From Acidobacteriaceae bacterium (GTDB taxonomy: Bacteria > Acidobacteriota > Terriglobia > Terriglobales > Acidobacteriaceae), in contig PKXQ01000107.1 in assembly GCA_003132405.1 (NCBI GenBank), forward strand, positions 53,600 through 117,599: a stretch of DNA of 64,000 nucleotides, in the 5' to 3' direction. The position numbers were made by a program, and so were the translations under genes. The stretch's first letter is position 1, and every line of letters starts with the position of its first letter. The notes under the pieces were generated by a model, which was not told where the DNA came from, made no database searches, and saw only the letters and a program-made list of their open reading frames with translations. Of this stretch, positions 35,421 through 42,700 are shown in pieces.

Positions 35421-35870
35421 CTAGTACTTGGCTGCGTTCTTGTACCAACGTAGAACTCGGAGAGCGCGGAGTGTGTTCCAGCGGCTTGCCGTGCCGACCT
35501 CGGTTTCGATCTGCGGCGGGATATATTCGGGATGAATGAGATTGAGCGGCCAGCGCCCGTTCTGGTGGCGGCGGCTCGTCACGATTTCGATGGCCTTACC
35601 CACGCGGTTGTCGGGTTTGATTCCTGCATTCCGCAGATAATCGAGTCCACGCAAGACGTCGTAGTGCCAAAACGTAGGAAACGAGAAGCGAAGCCAGCGT
35701 TTGTTGATGATTTCGCCGGTTAGGAGCGAGCGGAACATCCGGCGCTCGAGCAGATAGTTTTCGGCGCGCTTGCGGGCCTTAGTGACGGACTTCGTGAGGG
35801 CCGCTGATTTGGGGCTGGCGGTGGCGTAACCACTGGGCGCAGAAACCCATCCTGCGATGTAAAATACTGA
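35421..35870 (-). pseudogene. C-terminal fragment of a prenyltransferase/squalene-cyclase-like toroid protein
   Basis: The minus-strand frame is bounded upstream by a TGA at 35871 and has its first ATG at 35738. It encodes LLERRMFRSLLTGEIINKRW, RFSFPTFWHYDVLRGLDYLR and HQNGRWPLN. In my knowledge this is the end of an alpha-alpha toroid (squalene oxidase-repeat) protein, whose larger N-terminal part is missing. It could be expressed from the ATG as a 105-residue protein, but it most likely is a relic. Confidence 0.6.
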
Positions 35871-35927
35871 TCAGGAGCAGATTTCGGCTGCATAAGCTTC
35901 GAACTTCACGTTCGCGAATGATGCTCG

Positions 35928-35953
35928 CGCCTGATCCAGACGCCTGATCCAGA
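35928..35953. repeat. 13-bp tandem repeat in the pdxS leader
   Basis: CGCCTGATCCAGA occurs twice without spacing, 14 bases before the pdxS start. It may be a slippage duplication or a regulatory site. Confidence 0.7.
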
Positions 35954-35966
35954 AAAGAGTCAACCT

Positions 35967-36887
35967 ATGTCGCAGAATAACGGTCACAACAACAGCCTTC
36001 GTCTTAAAACCGGCCTCGCCGAAATGCTTAAGGGCGGCGTCATCATGGACGTCACCACGGCCAAGCAAGCTGAGATTGCCGAGCGCGCCGGTGCGGTCGC
36101 GGTCATGGCGCTGGAGCGCGTGCCGGCGCAGATTCGCGCCGAAGGCGGCGTGGCGCGCATGGCTTCGCCGAAAATAATTCGCGAAATCATGGGGGCGGTG
36201 AATATTCCCGTGATGGCCAAGTGCCGCATAGGCCATTTTGCCGAGGCGCAGATTTTGCAGGAGCTGGGCGTCGACTACATTGACGAGTCGGAAGTGCTCA
36301 CTCCCGCCGACGAAGCGCATCACGTCGACAAACACGCGTTCACTGTTCCCTTCGTCTGCGGCGCGCGCAACCTGGGCGAAGCTCTGCGCCGCATTGCCGA
36401 AGGCGCGGCGATGATTCGCACCAAGGGCGAGGCTGGCACTGGAGACGTGGTCCATGCGGTGCGGCACATTCGCCAGATCGTGCAGGAGATGAGAATTCTG
36501 ACTGTGCTCGGCGAAGAAGAACTCTACGCCAAAGCCAAAGAGCATGGCGCTCCCTACGAACTGATCAGGATGGTGGCGCGCGACGGCAAGCTGCCGGTGC
36601 CGAATTTTTCAGCGGGAGGAATCGCGACTCCGGCGGACGCGTCGCTGGTGATGCAGCTCGGAGCCGAAGCGGTGTTCGTGGGCTCGGGCATCTTCATGGC
36701 GAACTCGACCGAGTTTGCCGACCCCGCCGAAGCCGAGAAGCGGGCGAAGGCGATTGTGCAGGCGGCTACGCACTTTAAGGATCCTAAAGTGTTACTTGAG
36801 GTTAGTGAGGATTTGGTGGGAGCTATGAAGGGGCTGGCTGTGTCTGGGCTGGATGAGGGGCAGCTGCTGCAGACGCGGGGGTGGTAG
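35967..36887 (+). CDS. pdxS: Pyridoxal 5'-phosphate synthase lyase subunit
   Basis: PdxS builds PLP from ribose 5-phosphate, glyceraldehyde 3-phosphate and the ammonia supplied by PdxT. The 306-residue TIM barrel shows the family blocks: [20 protein letters not shown] with the aspartate, [20 protein letters not shown] with the first lysine-region site, [40 protein letters not shown] and [20 protein letters not shown] with the second catalytic lysine. [20 protein letters not shown] is also conserved. In many bacteria pdxT follows directly; here pdxT is 12 kb away on the other strand. The desulfurase at 2415 uses PLP. Confidence 0.98.
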   Translation: MSQNNGHNNSLRLKTGLAEMLKGGVIMDVTTAKQAEIAERAGAVAVMALERVPAQIRAEGGVARMASPKIIREIMGAVNIPVMAKCRIGHFAEAQILQELGVDYIDESEVLTPADEAHHVDKHAFTVPFVCGARNLGEALRRIAEGAAMIRTKGEAGTGDVVHAVRHIRQIVQEMRILTVLGEEELYAKAKEHGAPYELIRMVARDGKLPVPNFSAGGIATPADASLVMQLGAEAVFVGSGIFMANSTEFADPAEAEKRAKAIVQAATHFKDPKVLLEVSEDLVGAMKGLAVSGLDEGQLLQTRGW

Positions 36888-37000
36888 CGCTCCATGTGGA
36901 TGTGGGTCCGTGCCTTGCGATCACCTCCCCCTACCGTTAGAATTAACAAAGTTGAATCTTGGATCCGGCAAGGAAATTACTGGTGTAGTCGGGGAAAACT

Positions 37001-37216
37001 ATGTCTCATAAGCTAGATGAATCTGTGCGGCAGCATGTCAACGACAGCTTGACGACCCGCCATATCGAACAATCGAGCGATCTGCAAAAGTCGCTAACAA
37101 CCGCCCATCTACAGCAAAAAATCGGGAACAAGATTCCGACTCAGGGCCAAGGCAGCCCCGATGCCACAACGTCGAACGGGACGGGGCAGCAACAGGGATC
37201 CGGGGACAAGAAGTAA
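37001..37216 (+). CDS. Small hydrophilic protein, unknown
   Basis: A 71-residue, charged and glutamine/serine-rich protein: MSHKLDESVRQHVNDSLTTR, then QLQKIGNKIPTQGQG-like sequence and a GQQQGSGDKK tail. It has no hydrophobic core and is probably disordered. GGGG lies 7 bases before the ATG. It is followed 9 bases later by the frameshifted membrane gene and then by another unknown gene on the same strand, which may form a small operon. I recognise no family. Confidence 0.5.
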   Translation: MSHKLDESVRQHVNDSLTTRHIEQSSDLQKSLTTAHLQQKIGNKIPTQGQGSPDATTSNGTGQQQGSGDKK

Positions 37217-37225
37217 TCTGTGACT

Positions 37226-37671
37226 ATGTCGGACTTGATCGCGCTGGCCTCTCTGGCTGTCGCGGCTGTGGCCTTACTAATATCGGTTTATGCGATCATA
37301 AGGGCAAACGCGACAGCTTCCGCTGCAACTTTCGTTACCCTCAACGAAGGGTTTAGGCAGGCTTGGGAAAGGTGCCTGCACCGCAGGATGAGGATGCAAC
37401 GAACTATGAACTCGCAGAGTTATTGAACCTCCTTGAGATCGCATGCGCAATTTATCTTGAAAAATCGCTATCGGGCAATTCTAGGAAATTAATTTTCGAA
37501 TATCTGGATAGCGTTTTGTCGCTCCTGATCAAGAACTCCTCGCTCAATGACCGAGTCCCTCGGTTGCTCCAAACCGAGAAAACCTTCATTTTCATCAAGA
37601 GGTTTCTAAAAAAGAAACGCTCTACCCTTAGCGTGACTATCCCGCCGGAGTGGTACGAACTTCAGCCCTAA
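37226..37671 (+). pseudogene. Single-span membrane protein gene with one frameshift
   Basis: From the ATG at 37226 the first frame gives a membrane anchor (MSDLIALASLAVAAVALLIS) and FVTLNEGFRQAWE, then degenerates into CLHRRMRMQ and stops at 37426. A second frame opening at 37357 continues sensibly: KVPAPQDEDATNYELAELLN, IYLEKSLSGNSRK, then a basic tail, ending at 37671. One additional A in the GGGAAAGG run (37365-37370) would join them into one protein of about 148 residues with an N-terminal anchor and a helical cytoplasmic domain. It may be a real mutation or a homopolymer error. Confidence 0.65.
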
Positions 37672-37705
37672 CGGCAGTAGTATTCGTAGTTTCGAGGAAT
37701 GTTAC

Positions 37706-38569
37706 ATGGATTTATCGCCGGCGACATCTGAGCTTTCGATCTATGTCAACGTCCTCAGTCTGCTGTTCAACGTTTACAAATCTACGAAACCAAGCGTGGC
37801 CGGGAAACTGGATGAACTCATTCAGGAACTGAAGCGATTCAAGCCGGGGGCACGGCCTCAGACTCGTGCCGAGTTAGATATGAAGTTGGAGGAGAAACTA
37901 CTCCCCGAGATTGGGAGTACCGAGACCGAGGCAGTGAAGCGGGACCTGGATCTTGTTGCCGTTTTCTCGGAGCCAATACGCGTCGAGGACTTCGATTACC
38001 TAGCCGTCCTGTCCGCCTACGCTAGCAAGTACGCAGCGCTTGCAGACAAGGCGTCCCTCTTCGATCTTCGCGGCGTGACGGGAAAAGATGAATCTCTATT
38101 GTTCCTTCCGAACGCAGGTCGCTTCCTTCTCACTACCGAAGAGGCCGCCGCTGTTCTCTGCGCGACGCGTTGGCCGGGATACCTCACGCCCGCCAAAGTT
38201 GATGCTGCCTACTCGTTGCTGATGAAATCCGGCGCTGATTTCAGACTCGTGTTCTCTATTGAAGCGACATTTAAATGTCAAAACCCGACGACCCTTACCT
38301 CGCGAGTGGTCGAAAAAGGTTGTCGGTACGTGCTTGCCAACGAGGGTCGGAAAAACTGGGTTAAATTGGAGCCTCGAAGCCCAGTGGATGGCTTCGGATG
38401 GCTCAGTAAAAGGCTCGATGCGGAAGGCGTCCTGAGGTTTATGAAGGCAGTTCGAGACGATGTTATGAACTACGTGAGCGAACTGAGAGCGGAAGAGTCC
38501 CTGGTGAAGGGGGAGATATCTGTCTTGCTAAAAGAGGTGGTTGACTTCTTTGAAAAGGCGGATGGTTAG
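37706..38569 (+). CDS. Unknown soluble protein in an accessory patch
   Basis: A 287-residue protein I do not recognise. It starts MDLSPATSELSIYVNVLSLL, continues with a charged helical segment (SVAGKLDELIQELKRFKPGA), then a middle domain with LFLPNAGRFLLTTEEAAAVL and VVEKGCRYVLANEGRKNWVK, and ends with a helix-rich EELRAEESLVKGEISVLLKE-like region. There is no signal peptide or membrane segment. Codon and base composition are somewhat less GC-rich than the neighbouring pdxS. It follows the membrane gene at 37226 by 34 bases, and the pair could be one functional unit. A tRNA-like relic lies about 200 bases downstream. Confidence 0.65.
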   Translation: MDLSPATSELSIYVNVLSLLFNVYKSTKPSVAGKLDELIQELKRFKPGARPQTRAELDMKLEEKLLPEIGSTETEAVKRDLDLVAVFSEPIRVEDFDYLAVLSAYASKYAALADKASLFDLRGVTGKDESLLFLPNAGRFLLTTEEAAAVLCATRWPGYLTPAKVDAAYSLLMKSGADFRLVFSIEATFKCQNPTTLTSRVVEKGCRYVLANEGRKNWVKLEPRSPVDGFGWLSKRLDAEGVLRFMKAVRDDVMNYVSELRAEESLVKGEISVLLKEVVDFFEKADG

Positions 38570-38576
38570 GGGCCGG

Positions 38577-38606
38577 ACGTGGAAACCCAGGACGTGGAAA
38601 CCCGGG
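38577..38606. repeat. Direct repeat GGACGTGGAAACCC x2
   Basis: GGACGTGGAAACCC appears at 38576-38589 and again at 38591-38604, directly after the unknown gene, followed by GGGGACAGACGGGACGC. It may be part of a larger dispersed repeat. Confidence 0.65.
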
Positions 38607-38642
38607 GACAGACGGGACGCACCCTAATTTCTGGCCCGGAAA

Positions 38643-38706
38643 CTCAAAAGCCCCGCTAGTCAGGCGGAGCTCAAACAATTGCCAGTCGGTACGCTATCTG
38701 CCAAGC
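38643..38706 (-). ncRNA. Candidate small RNA, copy 1
   Basis: On the minus strand: a -10 box TATAAT (38713-38718), then about 35 bases including GATAGCGTACCGACTGGCAA, then a GC-rich hairpin AGCTCCGC-CTGACTA-GCGGGGCT ending in TTTTG. Copy 2 at 39385-39450 has the same order, spacing within one base and most of the sequence. Promoter, short body and terminator duplicated as a unit suggests a small RNA of about 65-70 bases. Confidence 0.5.
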
Positions 38707-38763
38707 AAATTCATTATAGCACCGGTGCCCCACGACGATGACTGTTGCTAGTGTCGAGGGCCG

Positions 38764-38815
38764 TGCGGAGGACGACGGAGTCGAACCGTAATGGCTGACT
38801 AGGCCACTCGACTAC
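38764..38815 (-). other. tRNA-like relic
   Basis: On the minus strand the segment contains GTGGC-CTAGTCA-GCCAT (a 5-bp stem with a 7-base loop), then ACGG-TTCGACT-CCGT (a T-arm with the invariant TTCGA loop), then CGTCCTCCGCA, which looks like the 3' acceptor strand of a serine-type tRNA. The 5' acceptor strand and D-arm are not found at the normal distance, so this is a fragment and not a functional tRNA. Confidence 0.4.
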
Positions 38816-38994
38816 TTCGCAGATAGCGTCCAGTACCCACTGGCAACCTCCTCCAGACGCAACCTGCTGAATTCAATATTCGCTTTGCCTTGGGCATTCG
38901 CAATCCCACGAAAGTAGTCACCCCAAAAGACGTGGGTCAGCGGGTGCCAACCCTGAGGCGGTAGCAATCTTTTCTCATGCTTGAACACCGTCAC
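38812..38994 (-). CDS. Doubtful 60-residue protein
   Basis: A GTG-started frame giving VFKHEKRLLPPQGWHPLTHV followed by FWGDYFRGIANAQGKANIEF. The amino-acid composition is reasonable for a protein, but there is no ribosome binding site and no family. It is divergent from parD and could be a fragment of a longer lost gene. Confidence 0.25.
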   Translation of the reverse strand: MTVFKHEKRLLPPQGWHPLTHVFWGDYFRGIANAQGKANIEFSRLRLEEVASGYWTLSAK

Positions 38995-39001
38995 AAACGG
39001 T
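38987..39001. promoter_or_regulatory. Candidate ParD operator
   Basis: ACCGT (38987-38991) and ACGGT (38997-39001) form an inverted repeat 15 bases upstream of the parD start. Ribbon-helix-helix antitoxins bind such sites to repress their own operon. Confidence 0.4.
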
Positions 39002-39015
39002 CATATTATGAAGCC

Positions 39016-39273
39016 ATGCCCATGACCTCGCTGAACATCTCGCTCCCTGAAGCTCTGAAGGAATACGTCGAAGGGCAGGTCGCTTCCGGCGACTGGGGCA
39101 CGCCGAGCGAGTACGTCCGCGAACTGATTCGGCGGGACAAAGAGCGCCGCCTCGGCGATCTCGAGAACGAACTCGTAGCCGCCGCCAAGGGACGAAAAAT
39201 TGAACTCCCCGTCGCCGAGATTCGTCGCAAAGGTCTGGTCGCTGTGCTCCGTGAGCGGACACGCGGTCGGTGA
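39016..39273 (+). CDS. ParD-family ribbon-helix-helix antitoxin
   Basis: An 85-residue antitoxin. The N-terminal ribbon-helix-helix reads MTSLNISLPEALKEYVEGQV then GTPSEYVRELIRRDKERR, the ParD pattern. The C-terminal half would bind ParE. I start at the ATG at 39016 (MPMTSLNIS); an upstream in-frame start at 38977 adds 13 residues unlike the family. The stop overlaps a GTG that opens the toxin gene (GGTGA), but the toxin frame is broken after 15 codons, so the antitoxin is probably an orphan. Confidence 0.85.
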   Translation: MPMTSLNISLPEALKEYVEGQVASGDWGTPSEYVRELIRRDKERRLGDLENELVAAAKGRKIELPVAEIRRKGLVAVLRERTRGR

Positions 39274-39317
39274 AACGCCTGCGGCTTGTCCTCAGTGATG
39301 CGGCTGTCGCCGACTGA
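39270..39317 (+). pseudogene. ParE toxin remnant
   Basis: A GTG overlapping the parD stop opens KRLRLVLSDAAVAD and then meets TGA at 39315. This is the usual N-terminus and position of a ParE toxin, and the remaining ~80 residues are missing; the bases after it form a repeat hairpin. Confidence 0.7.
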
Positions 39318-39326
39318 AGTCAAAGT

Positions 39327-39361
39327 CCCCGCCCTGTCGCAAAGACGCGACAAGGACGGGG
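39327..39361. repeat. Hairpin repeat replacing the parE body
   Basis: CCCCG...CGGGG (5 bp) encloses TGTCGC...GCGACA (6 bp) in one interrupted hairpin. It begins 10 bases after the truncated toxin's stop codon, so its arrival may have removed the toxin. Confidence 0.6.
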
Positions 39362-39384
39362 CACCCCACGGCGCTCCTTAGAAA

Positions 39385-39450
39385 AGCAAAAGCCCCGCTG
39401 GTCAGGCGGGGCTCGGCAAAATTGCCAATCGGTACGCTACCTATCAAGCC
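39385..39450 (-). ncRNA. Candidate small RNA, copy 2
   Basis: On the minus strand: -10 box TATGAT (39456-39461), a body with GGTAGCGTACCGATTGGCAA, and a perfect 8-bp hairpin AGCCCCGC-CTGACCA-GCGGGGCT (39391-39413) followed by TTTTGCTTTT. The body also holds GGCAA-TT-TTGCC. It parallels copy 1 base by base, and the two copies bracket the parD region. Confidence 0.55.
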
Positions 39451-39461
39451 AAGCCATCATA

Positions 39462-39793
39462 GCAGTCCAACTCCAAGAATCAGTATTTCCCATTCCAAAC
39501 AGCGAAAATGACGATGCACCGGCGGAGGGTGCATGCAACCAAACACGTCGCTGCCGATGTCAAAGCAGACAAAGGACTGTTCTGGGTAGTCGCGCGGGCG
39601 ATTGGCGGGCGGGGTTGAGCTTGCGGCTCATTGCCAACTCAGTGATCGTTGGCTGGTCTTTGATTGGTCTTTGATTGTTCTTTGCGCGGAGAAACCTGGG
39701 TAACTCGGGTTTCACGCAATGTTTGATTCGTCGTGCGTTCGTTAAGAGAAGCTAAGAAAGCCAGGCTATCGAAGTATCTCTACGGAGGACTCC
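39462..39793. other. Intergenic region with one hairpin
   Basis: No gene is seen. ATGCACC (39514-39520) and GGGTGCAT (39527-39534) form a hairpin. Downstream, TTGGCTGGTCTTTGATTGGTC and its partial copies form a short tandem stretch near 39650-39680. The macroglobulin promoter should lie here. Confidence 0.4.
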
Positions 39794-42700
39794 ATGGGGC
39801 ATGGCAACTGGTACGGAACGCAGGCTAGATTCACGCTTTTACTTCTCGCTGTATTTCTAACGACGGCCGGAGTTGTATCCCTCCAAACATTTCAGACGTC
39901 TTCTCATGCGCCCTCGCCGGTTGCAACTTACTCGCAATGTCGGTTGCGAGTAACTGTTCCTTACTATGCCTTGCACGCGGGCTCCGGACAATTCACGGTG
40001 GAAGTTCTGAACCCGGAGGATGAGGTTCTCGGACGCGCGGAGCAGCGGGTCGAGATCACCGAGAAGCGCGGGCAATTGCTAAGTGAGGTCAAGTTGGAGA
40101 AGCCGCTAGCCCTCGACGACCTGGTGTGGCATCGCGTTCGTTATCGGTTTGAATATGACGACGCTAAGAAGGCCGCAGTGGAAGGTACGGAATCGATTTC
40201 ACAGATCCTGCGCCGGCCGGTAATTCACATCCTCGGTCAGCAGTCTTATATCGCCGGCGGGCAGGCGACGGTGCGCGTGATTGTCACCGATTCCAAGGAC
40301 GCGGTCATTGCCGGCCGCGGCTCGGTCGAAATCGAGTTTTTTGGCGCAAGCGATACGCCGGCGAGCGAAAAAGCTCGCGTGCTTTTTTCGGGCCAGCTGA
40401 ATCATCGTGGAACCACGGAAGCGCAGTTTCACTTCCCTGCTGGCGTGGTTGGAAATTACAGGTTGCGCTACATAGCCGAGACGCCAATTGGGGCGACCGA
40501 GTTCACTCAGGATGTGCGCCTGGAGGACAAGGTTTCCATTTTGCTTACTTCGGAGAAGCCGCTCTACCAGCCGGGCCAGACGATCCATGTGCGTGCGCTG
40601 GCGCTCGACCGGTCCGATCATGAGGCGGCAGCGAAGCGCACGCTGACATTTGAAGTCGAGGATTCTCGGGGCAACAAAGTCTTCAAGAAAGCGACGGCCA
40701 CCGACCAGTTTGGAGTGGCCTCGGCTGAGTTTGGGCTGGCTGACGAAGTCAACCTGGGCACGTATCATCTGCGCGCGCTGATGGGAGATGCCGATGCGCC
40801 GACTAACACGGCGGAAATCGCCCTGAATGTGGAACGCTACGTTCTTCCACAATTTAAGGTGGCAGTCGAATTCAGTGAGAATGGCAAGAAGCAGAAACGC
40901 GGCTATCAACCGGGCGATCACGTTACTGGCACAGTGCGCGCGAATTATTTCTTCGGAAAGCCGGTGGACAATGCCGAGCTTGGCATGAAGGCTTCGTCGA
41001 TGGATGTCGCGATTGCCGAGGTAGCGTCGGCCGCGGGGAAAACGGACTCCGACGGCTCATATCATTTCGATCTGACGTTGCCGAAATACTTTGCCGGAAA
41101 GCCGCTCAATCACGGCGCTGCTCGCGTGTTGATTGAAGCGACGGTGAAAGACTCCGCGGGGCATTCGGAAACTCGCGGGCAGCCGATCACGGTTAGTGAC
41201 TCGCCACTGCTGATCACGGCGATTCCCGAGGGCGGCACGCTTGTACCTAATCTGGAGAACGAGGTGTTCATTCTGACTTCGTATCCGGACGGAACTCCGG
41301 CGAAGGCTGAGGTGACGGTTCGATCGTCTGCGAATTGGGATCAACATGCGGTCACCGACGAGGGCGGCATTGCCGTTGTTGCTGCCAAGGTAAAGGCCGG
41401 CAAGGATACGTTCGAGATCGAAGCCAAGGATCAGGAAGGAAATCAAGCGTCGAGCAAAGTGGAGTTAGAGGCTCGCGAAGGTGAGGATCAGATTCTTCTT
41501 CGCACAGAGCGGGCTGTGTATCGAACGAGCGAGCGCATTCGACTGAAAGTATTTTCGACCAAGGCGCGTGGGGCGGCTTACGTGGACATCGTAAAGGAAG
41601 GCCAGACGGTGTTGACGCGCGACCTCGATTTGGAGAATGGCGAGGCAGAGCTCTCGCTGGCGGCCACACCCGAGATGGCGGGAACGGTGGATATCAGCGC
41701 CTATCTTTTCAGCAGAGACGCGCGGCCCGTCGGCGATCATCGATTGATTTTTGTGCAGCCGGCGAACGAACTGAAAATTGAGACGGCAGCGGATGCGGGA
41801 GTTTACAGGCCGGGCGGTGACGCGCGCATTAAGTTTCGCGTGACCAACTCGCATGGCGAGGGCGTCCACGCGGCGCTGGGATTGCAGGTGGTGGATGAGG
41901 CGGTGTTTGCTCTGGCGGAAAAGCAGCCCGGCTTTGCCAAGGTGTTTTTCTATCTGGAGCAGGAGGTGATGAAGCCGCGCTATGAGATCCACTCGATTGG
42001 CATGCCCGAAATTGTCGAACCGGCCGAGAAGTCGCAGGCCGACCAGCGCGATCGGGCGGCACGGGCGTTGTTCTCCGCGACCGAAATTGTAACGGCAAAT
42101 AAGTTTGAGACGAAGTTCGGCAAGGATGTGCCGATGACGAAGTACGGTGCTTATTGGCTTCGCTATCAACAACAGTTTCAAAAACAGGCAAACCAGTTAG
42201 CGAAGGAGTTGAGCGCGGCTTACGCCAAGAATCCCAAGGCAGGCGATCCGTCGGAGGTTTACGCGAAGCTGGCGCAGTCGGGCGGGGCGGAGTTTCGTGA
42301 TCCCTGGGGCAGCAGTCTTACATTTGAGCCGGCGCATTGGGATCCGTCCAAGAAGTATTACGTGATGCGGAGCGCTGGCCCAGACCGGCAGCAGAACACC
42401 GCAGATGATCTGCAAGCTATTTTGCTGTTTCAGCGCAAGTGGATTGCGGGCCCTCCCGGTCCGGAGGCGACCAAGATCAACGTCAACATCGAGCATGAAC
42501 GGGGACCTTTTAATGGTCGAGCAGAAATCGTGGGAACTGTGACCGACCAAACTGGCGCGATTGTAGCCGGAGCGGATGTCGAGTTGCGCAGCGTCACCAG
42601 CGGGAAGATTCGTCCGGCGACTACTGATGCGCTGGGTCGATTTAGTTTTTCTGGACTGCCTAAGGGCGATTACGTAATTCAAGTATCGCAGCGGGGATTC

